Assembly (NCBI GenBank): GCA_005773095.1
Contig: SXHT01000069.1
Span: forward strand, 1-7,196
Source: Planctomycetaceae bacterium
GTDB taxonomy: Bacteria; Planctomycetota; Planctomycetia; Pirellulales; PALSA-1355
DNA: 7,196 nt
Reading direction: 5' to 3'
The translations under genes and the position numbers were made by a program. The notes beneath the pieces are model-generated. The model was given only the letters and a program-made list of their open reading frames with translations, was not told the origin of the DNA and did no database searches. This document shows, in pieces, positions 1 through 5,837 of the stretch (the stretch's first letter is position 1; each line of letters begins with the position of its first letter).

Positions 1-80
1 CCATTTTCTCGCCGAAGCAACTGCGAAATAGGGTATTGCGCGTGTACGGGCGCGGCGTCAATTTTCGTCAATCGCCCTGC

Positions 81-1403
81 TTAGAAGTCGTACCAGGCGC
101 CGAGGCCGATTTGCGTTTCGTTTTGGCGCATGAACTCAAACTGGTTGCTCTTGCCGGTAAGAAAATGCAATCCGGTGCGCAACAGCCGCTGATTCTCGAA
201 GCCGCGCCATTGCCAACCCAATTGCAGGCTTAGACTGCCGCAAAAATCCACGTCCTGCCGCAGCGACGTGTTGAGAGCCAGGAACGGATCGCCGTCGCAG
301 CCGTTGTAGCGCCGCGGGCTGACTTCACAACCAAACTGAAACGCCAACGGTTCGGCGCCGCCAGCGAGATTGAAGGCAACCTCGGCCTCTCCGTAGACGC
401 GCAGCATATTCATGGGGTAGTACGAGACGCCGGCAACGAAGGCGTCGCGGACGTAGTTCCTGCGCTGAAAACCGGGATTGCGAATCAGGAACTCGTCCCC
501 CACGTGAGCACTCAAGTGGTAGATGGCCAGCTTGGCCTGCCAGCGGTCCTTTCCATAGGTCAGTGGCAGGCCGATGCGATAGTCGGCCGCGTCGAGATCC
601 ATGTTTTCGTCAAGATTCACGCGAGGAAACGCGGCTCCTTCCAGGTCGAGTTGCCAACCCTGCGGAAGGATGTTGTCGGTCGTGCCATAGCGCACCAGCC
701 CGACGCGTCCGCCGACGCTGTAATCGAGTTGCCAATTCAGGTCCTTGTCGTGGAAGAAAACAGCGGCGAAACGAGGTTCCTTGGGACCGGCCAGATACGA
801 GTGATAAATGATTCCCGAGGGAAGCACCTGGCAGGTCCAGCATTCGTCGTATTTCTGACACGGATCGGATTGGCCGATTTCACCCAATTCGTCGCACGGC
901 GGACCGCCGGCAGGCTCGCCGTTGAACGATTCTGCGCCAACCATGGGAAAGTAGTCGGGCGTTATTCCATGCATGATCTCCTCGCCGGAATCGATCCGAG
1001 GCATGTCCATGACTTCGGCGCTGGCGCGCGGCGGGGGTGCGTCGATTAGCTCCGCGGGGCCGCCGCCGGTGAAATCATTGGCAATGGGTTCGATGGCCTG
1101 GACCAGCATGATCTCAGCCGCCGGCGAGGCAATGAATGCGTTGCCACCCGACCCGTCCCTTTCGCGGAAGAGACGTTCTGGCTGGCTCTTCCCGCCGGGC
1201 TGAATCCATTCGTCGTTCGCGATCAACGCAGCGGCTGGCAGTTCCGGTTCCGCCTGGCCTGCCGTGTCTTCCTTGGCGGCGACCGCAACGACCGCGGGCA
1301 ACTTGCTCGGCAGGTCGAGTGATTGCGCACGAACCAACCCCCCCGCGAGCGCGACGGTTGCGCAGAGGTTTCCCAAAGCGCGCTTGACAATATCGCTCGC
1401 CAT
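81..1403 (-). CDS. Secreted DUF1207-like outer-membrane beta-barrel protein
   Basis: The 440-residue product begins with a clear Sec signal peptide: K7 and R8, a hydrophobic stretch over about residues 9-25, and a probable cleavage after VRA (residue 26). Residues 27 to about 165 are acidic and rich in Pro, Ala and Gly and look like a flexible linker. A Cys-rich stretch follows (C170, C182, C188, C191). From about residue 193 to the end the protein resembles the planctomycete DUF1207 family: 'LPSGIIYHSYLAGPKEPRF' near the start, alternating polar and hydrophobic strands, and a final aromatic residue (GAWYDF), as is usual for outer-membrane barrels. Family membership is recalled, not searched. 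The function is unknown; an outer-membrane or envelope role is inferred from the signal peptide and terminal Phe. The ATG start gives the full signal peptide and has a weak GGTGG upstream. It is transcribed away from the HTH-EIIA operon. Confidence 0.85.
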   Translation of the reverse strand: MASDIVKRALGNLCATVALAGGLVRAQSLDLPSKLPAVVAVAAKEDTAGQAEPELPAAALIANDEWIQPGGKSQPERLFRERDGSGGNAFIASPAAEIMLVQAIEPIANDFTGGGPAELIDAPPPRASAEVMDMPRIDSGEEIMHGITPDYFPMVGAESFNGEPAGGPPCDELGEIGQSDPCQKYDECWTCQVLPSGIIYHSYLAGPKEPRFAAVFFHDKDLNWQLDYSVGGRVGLVRYGTTDNILPQGWQLDLEGAAFPRVNLDENMDLDAADYRIGLPLTYGKDRWQAKLAIYHLSAHVGDEFLIRNPGFQRRNYVRDAFVAGVSYYPMNMLRVYGEAEVAFNLAGGAEPLAFQFGCEVSPRRYNGCDGDPFLALNTSLRQDVDFCGSLSLQLGWQWRGFENQRLLRTGLHFLTGKSNQFEFMRQNETQIGLGAWYDF

Positions 1404-1441
1404 CAGGTGCCACCCGACCGGTTACGAAGAAATGGGGCGGA

Positions 1442-1470
1442 AGTGTAGCGTAACACGGCAGTCGGCAAAA
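1442..1470 (-). promoter_or_regulatory. Candidate promoter for the DUF1207-like gene
   Basis: On the minus strand, TACACT (1442-1447) could be a -10 box. The -35 box could be TTGCCG (1463-1468, spacing 15) or, shifted two bases, TTTTGC (spacing 17). Transcription would start about 30 nt before the ATG at 1403. The -35 lies inside the left copy of the direct repeat described separately. The match is modest and untested. Confidence 0.35.
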
Positions 1471-1571
1471 GGTGGAAATTCCTCGTGCAATCGGCGGCGA
1501 CGGCATGACCCAAAGGGTACCCAGTGTGCCTGCTACTGCCGGCAACAGGTGAATTTCCTCGTGCAATCAGC
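1461..1571. repeat. Imperfect 34-bp direct repeat in the divergent promoter region
   Basis: Two copies, at 1461-1495 and 1538-1571, lie about 77 bp apart. They share the core TCCTCGTGCAATC and the flanking words GGCAA, AGGT and GC, with a few substitutions and one 1-nt indel. They lie between two divergent genes. The left copy covers the candidate -35 of the leftward gene; the right copy ends 13 bp before a TACAAT that may be the -10 of the rightward gene. They could be paired operator sites or simply a local duplication. Confidence 0.6.
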
Positions 1572-1584
1572 CTCCTGGGTGCAC

Positions 1585-1590
1585 TACAAT
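1585..1590 (+). promoter_or_regulatory. Candidate -10 box for the HTH-EIIA operon
   Basis: TACAAT at 1585-1590 matches the sigma70 -10 consensus in five of six positions and lies 59 bp before the ATG at 1650. No good -35 box is visible at 16-18 bp upstream. That position falls in the right copy of the direct repeat, so an activator-dependent promoter is possible but is only an inference. Confidence 0.3.
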
Positions 1591-1649
1591 CAGAAATCCG
1601 AAGCCGTGGCGATGCTATCACAAACCGACCTCACCTGCCGAATCGATGC

Positions 1650-2360
1650 ATGCCTGAAGCCGACTTCACCATCCCTTCCCTTGCCGCCCATTTGCATGTG
1701 GCGCCCGCGCAAGTCATGAAGCTCTTGGAACGGGGAAAGCTTCCCGGCCGGCGCGTGGGGGGCGAGTGGCGTTTTTCGCCCGCCGAGATTCATCATTGGC
1801 TGGAGGAACGCATCGGCCTTTCGAGCGAAGAAGAGTTGCAGTTCATGGAGGGAGCGCTTGGACGCAATCGCGGCACCGAAGATTTGGCAGCGATCTCCAT
1901 CGGCGACATGCTGCCGCTCGTGGCGATTGCCGTGCCGCTGGCTGCGCGGACCCGCAGCTCGGTGATCGCCGAGGTCGCCGAGGTGGCCTCAGGCACCGGC
2001 TGGTTGTGGGATCCCGAGAAGATGGTCGAAGCGGTGCGAGCGCGCGAGGAGCTGATGCCAACCGCGCTCGACAGTGGAGTCGCCCTCTTGCACCCACGGC
2101 GACCTCTGCCGAACATTCTTGATCGTGCATTTGTGGCGTTTGGGCGCTCCGACCGCGGATTGCCCTTTGGAAACCCGCGGGGCGTGTTGACGGATCTTTT
2201 CTTCCTGGTGTGCTCGAGCGACGATCGAACCCACTTGCGGACCCTGGCCCGATTAAGCCGTCTGCTCGGTGACGCCGGGTTCTTGGCGGCGCTTCGTGGA
2301 GCCTCCGATGCCATGGCTGTCCGCGAGGTGATTACCTGCCACGAGGAGCGATTGCCATGA
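1650..2360 (+). CDS. Excisionase-type HTH / PTS EIIA-like fusion protein
   Basis: The product has 236 residues. Residues 1-56 form a MerR/excisionase-type helix-turn-helix: 'IPSLAAHLHVAPAQVMKLLE', then GKLPGRRVGGEWRF as the wing, then an IHHWLEE helix. Residues about 75-232 resemble a PTS EIIA type 2 (PtsN-like) domain. 'GVALLHPRR' places H148 at the position of the phosphorylated histidine, and 'LFFLVCSSDDRTHLRTLARLSRLL' matches the family's C-terminal strand and helix. The usual Pro before the histidine is Leu here, and a Pro follows it. The likely role is a DNA-binding regulator that senses phosphorylation or a ligand through the EIIA fold; the target is unknown. Extending upstream to the GTG at 1524 would add 42 residues unlike the family, so the ATG at 1650 is preferred although its ribosome binding site is poor. 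It overlaps the next gene by ATGA, implying translational coupling. Confidence 0.85.
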   Translation: MPEADFTIPSLAAHLHVAPAQVMKLLERGKLPGRRVGGEWRFSPAEIHHWLEERIGLSSEEELQFMEGALGRNRGTEDLAAISIGDMLPLVAIAVPLAARTRSSVIAEVAEVASGTGWLWDPEKMVEAVRAREELMPTALDSGVALLHPRRPLPNILDRAFVAFGRSDRGLPFGNPRGVLTDLFFLVCSSDDRTHLRTLARLSRLLGDAGFLAALRGASDAMAVREVITCHEERLP

Positions 2361-3148
2361 GCATCGTTCGCGGGGATCGCCCGAGTATCCTGGTCGTTGG
2401 CGACGCAAATCGGCCGGAATTCTCAAACCTTGTGCCGACGCTTAAGACCACGGCCGATTGTTGGTACTTCACACAACTCGAGCCGGGCATTGCATGGTTG
2501 AATAAGGCGCCCTGGCAGCCGGAATTGATTCTGCTCGTTCAGTCCCAACCCGGCGAAATCGGCGACGCCGAAGTTCGACGTTTGCAGACGGCGGCCCCAC
2601 TGTCGGGCATGTGCGCCGTGCTCGGCAGTTGGTGCGAGGGGGAAACCCGTAGCGGACGTCCCTGGCCGGGCGTGCGGCGCTGCTTCCAGCACGAATGGCC
2701 GCTCCTATGGCGCGCGGAATTGCGGCGCAAGGCAGGTGGCGAAGCGCCGCTTTGGACGCTGCCCGCGACGACCCGCGACGAGGAGCGGTTGTTAGCCGGG
2801 TCTCGTCTGCCGGGTGAACTTCCTGCCCAGGGAAGCATCGCGGTCGTCGCCGGATCGCGCGAAAGCTGCGGCGCGCTTGGCGACGCCTGCCGCGCGGGCG
2901 GGTGGACGGTTGCAAGTGGCGATGCGAACCCTGCCGTCATCCTTTGGGACACAACCATCGACAAAGCCAGGAACGTGCAGCAGGTGGCCGCCATCAAGGC
3001 TCAATGGGGCGGTGCGCCGGTGATCGCCCTGGTGACGTTTCCCCGACCAGGCGACACCGCGTGCATCATCGCCGCGGGGATCGATGCGGTTCTCGGTAAA
3101 CCATTCCTGCTGGACCACTTGTTTGCCGAGATGCGGCGAATCATCTAG
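2357..3148 (+). CDS. Protein with two degenerate receiver-like halves
   Basis: The 263-residue product is not recognised as a named gene. The C-terminal half (about 159-263) reads like a response-regulator receiver: strand 'GSIAVVAGS', strand 'AVILWD' with D198 at the phosphoacceptor position, 'PVIALVTFPRPGD' with T227 at the conserved Thr/Ser, and 'AAGIDAVLGKPF' with K248. The acidic pair that binds Mg2+ after the first strand is absent (AGSRES), so phosphorylation is doubtful. The N-terminal half (about 10-120) has a similar layout ('SILVVGDANRP', 'PELILLVQSQ', 'GMCAVLGSW') but lacks the Asp and Lys. No output domain is visible. It is probably a pseudo-receiver or adaptor acting with the upstream HTH-EIIA protein, whose stop it overlaps by 4 bp. 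Its own TAG overlaps the stop of the convergent peptidase-like gene. Confidence 0.75.
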   Translation: MSIVRGDRPSILVVGDANRPEFSNLVPTLKTTADCWYFTQLEPGIAWLNKAPWQPELILLVQSQPGEIGDAEVRRLQTAAPLSGMCAVLGSWCEGETRSGRPWPGVRRCFQHEWPLLWRAELRRKAGGEAPLWTLPATTRDEERLLAGSRLPGELPAQGSIAVVAGSRESCGALGDACRAGGWTVASGDANPAVILWDTTIDKARNVQQVAAIKAQWGGAPVIALVTFPRPGDTACIIAAGIDAVLGKPFLLDHLFAEMRRII

Positions 3149-3876
3149 TCGATATTCTGCCACTCGGTTCGCAAGATTTCTCGCCGCCAAAGAGGTTCAT
3201 GAATGGGCCAGGCTTGAACTGCGCAGGTCGCATCGCTGCCCGCACAGGGGATCGCCTCGGTCGAAGCTCGCCGCCAACAGTCCCGCTCAACGGGTGACAA
3301 GGGTGGGGCGCTACCTGGCAGATTGCTTCGCCGCCAGGTCAATCGGCCATTGTCAAACACCGCCATGATAATGGGAGGCGCGCAATCGAGCATTCTGCGT
3401 GCGATCAACTCATGACTGGCCGTGCCGTACCGCACCTTGAGCGCGAGCAAATCCCAGTTGTATTTCAAGGCGTCGCGATAAAACCACGCGCTGGGTAACA
3501 GCAATCGGTTCGCCAACTGATTGGCAAACCGTTCGCGTGCAGCGTCGCCGGCTTCCTGGGGATCGATCGACAGCCGGCGAAAAATCTGTTCAACCCGCGA
3601 CTCGCCGATTTCGTGCGCGATCGCCCATTGCAGTCGCTCCGGCCGCGGCTCGGGACGCACCAGAATCGAACCCTGTGTGGATACGCTCCGCTGACGAAGG
3701 CGGACGAACCTCGCACGCGCCTGTTGGCGATTGTCGTGGGCAACGATCAGGCCGTTCGCCGCCGCGACGGTGCGGGCGTCGACCGGCGGACTGCCGATCC
3801 CCGCTTCGGCAAGCACGTCGCCTACCGCGCTATCCAGCGCTAACGCCACGTCGTCCTGGGTCAATCCGGATGTCAT
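3145..3876 (-). CDS. ImmA/IrrE-type metallopeptidase-like protein, altered zinc motif
   Basis: The product has 243 residues from the ATG at 3876. Residues about 80-130 match the ImmA/IrrE (COG2856) fold: 'LQWAIAHEIGES' followed by 'ERFANQLANRLLLPSAWF'. H88 and E89 occupy the first ligand and catalytic positions, and E115 fits the third ligand before the 'FAxxLLLP'-type helix. The second histidine of HExxH is replaced by E92. The enzyme may therefore bind metal differently or be inactive. Relatives cleave repressors in mobile elements or stress pathways, but no phage or mobile-element genes are nearby and no substrate can be named. The C-terminal 75 residues contain three Cys (C200, C211, C218) and many Trp/Arg, with no known domain recognised. 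A TTG at 3933 would add 19 residues, but it lies in the -35 box of a strong promoter, so the ATG is preferred. Confidence 0.8.
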   Translation of the reverse strand: MTSGLTQDDVALALDSAVGDVLAEAGIGSPPVDARTVAAANGLIVAHDNRQQARARFVRLRQRSVSTQGSILVRPEPRPERLQWAIAHEIGESRVEQIFRRLSIDPQEAGDAARERFANQLANRLLLPSAWFYRDALKYNWDLLALKVRYGTASHELIARRMLDCAPPIIMAVFDNGRLTWRRSNLPGSAPPLSPVERDCWRRASTEAIPCAGSDATCAVQAWPIHEPLWRREILRTEWQNID

Positions 3877-3904
3877 CGACGCACCGAGATATGTAATTCC
3901 GTAC

Positions 3905-3933
3905 ACTATACCCGCCGACAAAGAGAACGGCAA
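3905..3933 (-). promoter_or_regulatory. Sigma70-type promoter of the ImmA/IrrE-like gene
   Basis: On the minus strand, TTGCCG (3928-3933) and TATAGT (3905-3910) are separated by exactly 17 bp. Four of six -35 bases and five of six -10 bases match consensus. Transcription would begin near 3898, leaving about 20 nt before the ATG at 3876. This is the best promoter in the window, and it argues against starting translation at the TTG inside the -35 box. Confidence 0.65.
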
Positions 3934-3974
3934 GCACTTACCGGGCCAATCAGTGTCTTACGTTCGGCAACCTG

Positions 3975-4041
3975 GTAGGGCCGGCTGTGCCGGCCGTGGA
4001 TGGGATAGTCACGCGAATCCGGCCGGCACAGCCGGCCCTAC
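3975..4041. repeat. Nested palindromic GC-rich repeat (REP/MITE-like)
   Basis: Two perfect 21-bp inverted arms, 3975-3995 and 4021-4041, flank a 25-bp spacer. Each arm is itself a palindrome: GGCCGGC, a 3-nt loop, then GCCGGCC. The DNA or RNA can therefore fold either as one long hairpin or as two short ones. GTAGGG and CCCTAC mark the outer ends. It lies between the divergent peptidase-like and 83-aa genes. I see no T-run, so a standard terminator is unlikely. It looks like a dispersed REP or MITE-type element, but its copy number cannot be seen here. Confidence 0.8.
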
Positions 4042-4081
4042 GGCGGATAACTGAATGGCCCTGCAAGCACTTAGTCGCCAC

Positions 4082-4110
4082 TCGCCAAGCCAAGGCAAGT
4101 CGTGTAAACT
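4082..4110 (+). promoter_or_regulatory. Candidate promoter of the 83-aa gene / rimO operon
   Basis: TCGCCA (4082-4087) and TAAACT (4105-4110) are 17 bp apart and match consensus in four and five positions. They lie 35 bp before the ATG at 4145. This is plausible as the source of the downstream cluster's transcript, but the -35 is weak. Confidence 0.35.
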
Positions 4111-4144
4111 GATGAAAAGTTCGATGAAGAACAGGTAATCTCCC

Positions 4145-4396
4145 ATGATTACGTCGCGCAAAGTCGTGGAGTATGTGTCGGCGAAACCGTTTCGGCCATT
4201 TCTGATCAAGATGGCAAGTGGTCAGAGATTAGAAGTTTGCCATCCGGAAAATGTCCTGGTGGGTCGAACCTCCGTCCGCAACTTTGCACCGACCGCCTCC
4301 GACTCCGACGAGAATGAACGATGGCAGGATGTTTTGCTGTTGCTCATGGAGACCGTCGAGGCAGCGAATCTATCCGTCTTAAGGGGGAAAGGGTGA
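4145..4396 (+). CDS. Small conserved-looking protein upstream of rimO
   Basis: This 83-residue soluble protein has 'AKPFRPFLIKMASGQRLEVCHPE' in the middle and a 'DENERWQDVLLLLMETVEAA' helix near the end. I recall similar small planctomycete proteins with a 'PFRPF-I-M-SG---I-HPE---VGR' pattern; their function is unknown and I know no Pfam name. There is no signal peptide or membrane segment. The ATG has AGG nine bases upstream (4133-4135). The last codons form a purine-rich stretch (AAGGGGGAAAGGGTGA) that may serve as the ribosome binding site of rimO. Its TGA is in the same reading frame as rimO, with no other stop between them. Confidence 0.75.
   Translation: MITSRKVVEYVSAKPFRPFLIKMASGQRLEVCHPENVLVGRTSVRNFAPTASDSDENERWQDVLLLLMETVEAANLSVLRGKG
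4381..4396 (+). promoter_or_regulatory. Purine-rich ribosome binding region at the rimO start
   Basis: AAGGGGGAAAGGGTGA spans the end of the 83-aa gene. AGGGGG (4382-4387) sits 5 bases before the GTG at 4393, an ideal distance for that start. GGTGA (4392-4396) sits 3 bases before the ATC at 4400 and 12 before the ATC at 4409. The strongest conventional signal therefore points to GTG 4393, which is out of frame with rimO and reaches TAG after four codons. Confidence 0.5.
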
Positions 4397-4408
4397 ACAA
4401 TCGTTAGC

Positions 4409-5755
4409 ATCAAGGGAAGCTACAGTTTTGTCAGTCTTGGCTGCCCCAAGAATCTGGTCGATAGCGAGCGGATGCTGGGGCTCTTGCAGCTCGATGGCTA
4501 CCAGCTTGTCGCCGATCCGGCGGGGGCCGACTTTGTGGTCGTCAACACGTGCGGATTTATTGAACGCGCGCGGGAAGAATCGTTCGCCACGATTGACGAG
4601 ATGCTGGCGCTGAAGCGAGAAGGAAAAATCCGTGGCGTGATCGTTTCCGGATGTCTGGCGGAGCGCGAGAAGGAAAAACTGCTCGAATCGCGCCCGGACA
4701 TCGATCAATTGGTCGGCGTATTCGGTCGGGAGCACGTCACCAAGGTGGCGGACCGATTGCTGGGCGGCCTGTTCGAACAGCGGAGCGTGTTCAGACCGGC
4801 TCCCACTCGACCGCTGGATGATAAGGGCCGCCTGCGCATCACGCCGCGGCACTTTGCTTTTCTCAAGATTTCAGAAGGCTGCGATCGGCTGTGCACGTTT
4901 TGCGCGATTCCCAAAATGCGCGGCAAGCATGCCAGCAAACCCATCGAAGAAGTGCTGGTCGAGGCCACCGAGTTGGCGCAAGACGGTGTGCGCGAACTGG
5001 TGATTGTGGCCCAGGACACGACCTATTACGGCATGGATTTGTATGGCGAGCCACGGCTGGTTGAGCTGCTGCGCCGGCTGCACGAGGTTCCCGGCATCGA
5101 ATGGATTCGACTGATGTACCTTTACCCAATGTATTTTAGCGACACGTTGATCGACGTCATCGCCAGCAGCAATCGGATTGTTCCCTACCTGGACCTGCCC
5201 CTGCAGCATATCAACGACGTAATGCTCCGCCGCATGCAGCGCCGCGTTAATCGGGCCGAGACCGAGCAGTTGCTGGCCAGGCTGCGGTCACGGGTAAAAG
5301 ACCTCGTGATGCGAACGACGTTCATCACTGGGTTTCCCGGGGAGACCGACGAGCAGTTTAGCGAACTTGTCGAGTTTGTGCGGCAGCAGCGTTTTGAGCG
5401 ACTCGGTGTGTTCAGCTACTCGTTCGAGGCCGATACGCCGTCAGCCCGGTTGCCCGATCATTTGCCCCAGCAGGTCAAGGAAGCTCGCCGCGAGCAGTTG
5501 ATGGCGGTGCAGCAGGAAATTGCCTTCGCGTGGAATGCCGGACAGGTCGGGAAGCGGATCGACGTGATTCTCGACCGGCCGGTTCCCGACCAGAAGGACG
5601 CCTGGATTGGCCGCGGCCGCGGCGATGCTCCCGACGTGGATGGCATTGTCTACGTGACCGGAAAAAAGCTGGCGGCTGGCAAGATTGTCCCCTGTGAAAT
5701 CGTGGCCACCCGTGAGTATGATTTGGTATCGGTCGCCGTGGGCAAGCCACGGTAA
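4409..5755 (+). CDS. rimO: Ribosomal protein uS12 (Asp) methylthiotransferase RimO
   Basis: RimO is a radical SAM enzyme that adds a methylthio group to the conserved aspartate of ribosomal protein uS12. Counted from the ATC at 4409 the product has 448 residues, normal for RimO. The N-terminal MTTase domain has C12 (SLGCPKN), C48 (VVNTCGF) and C82 (VSGCLAER), which bind the auxiliary 4Fe-4S cluster. The radical SAM motif is C158-x3-C162-x2-C165 (GCDRLCTFCAIP). A TRAM domain occupies about residues 375-445. The start is abnormal. The first in-frame ATG is 4472, which would remove C12 and the SLGCPKN motif. No ATG, GTG or TTG lies in frame between 4397 and 4472. ATC at 4409 gives 'IKGSYSFVSLGC', which lines up with the 'MKG-Y-FVSLGC' start I recall for relatives. 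Alternatives are ATC 4400, or GTG 4393 with a +1 shift. Confidence 0.93.
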   Translation: MKGSYSFVSLGCPKNLVDSERMLGLLQLDGYQLVADPAGADFVVVNTCGFIERAREESFATIDEMLALKREGKIRGVIVSGCLAEREKEKLLESRPDIDQLVGVFGREHVTKVADRLLGGLFEQRSVFRPAPTRPLDDKGRLRITPRHFAFLKISEGCDRLCTFCAIPKMRGKHASKPIEEVLVEATELAQDGVRELVIVAQDTTYYGMDLYGEPRLVELLRRLHEVPGIEWIRLMYLYPMYFSDTLIDVIASSNRIVPYLDLPLQHINDVMLRRMQRRVNRAETEQLLARLRSRVKDLVMRTTFITGFPGETDEQFSELVEFVRQQRFERLGVFSYSFEADTPSARLPDHLPQQVKEARREQLMAVQQEIAFAWNAGQVGKRIDVILDRPVPDQKDAWIGRGRGDAPDVDGIVYVTGKKLAAGKIVPCEIVATREYDLVSVAVGKPR

Positions 5756-5759
5756 ACAG

Positions 5760-5827
5760 AACGCGGAACGTACGAAAGCTGCTGTGAGCCGTGAGTTCCG
5801 CGTTTCGCGTTCCAACTTCTGCGTTCC
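5760..5827. repeat. GGAACGC repeats with 14-bp period and inverted repeat
   Basis: In the 82-bp gap between rimO and pgsA, GCGTTCC-like words recur at 5793-5799 (GAGTTCC), 5807-5813 and 5821-5827, exactly 14 bp apart. A perfect 10-bp inverted repeat (AACGCGGAAC at 5760-5769, its complement at 5795-5804) leaves a 25-bp loop. There is no T-run. It could be a short dispersed repeat, an mRNA processing hairpin or a weak attenuator; the sequence does not decide between them. Confidence 0.5.
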
Positions 5828-5837
5828 GAGTTCGCGT

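Noticed and set aside
36..233. 65-aa plus-strand open frame at the left edge
   Set aside because: Most of it is antisense to the conserved C-terminal strands of the barrel protein, and there is no recognisable motif or ribosome binding site.
504..1049. 181-aa plus-strand open frame opposite the barrel-protein gene
   Set aside because: It is antisense to a gene with a signal peptide and a clear C-terminal barrel signature; its sequence shows no domain.
1114..1566. 150-aa minus-strand open frame across the barrel gene start and the intergenic region
   Set aside because: It is Arg-rich without domains and overlaps the signal peptide region of the real gene in another frame.
1461..1571. CRISPR-like reading of the two direct repeats
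   Set aside because: There are only two imperfect copies with one spacer, and no cas genes.
3877..3933. TTG start at 3933 giving a 262-aa ImmA/IrrE-like protein
   Set aside because: The TTG is within the -35 box of a well-formed promoter, so it would not be in the transcript; the ATG at 3876 follows the predicted transcription start.
4379..4852. 157-aa minus-strand open frame opposite rimO
   Set aside because: The plus strand encodes conserved RimO cysteine motifs here; the antisense frame is a by-product of GC-rich codon use.
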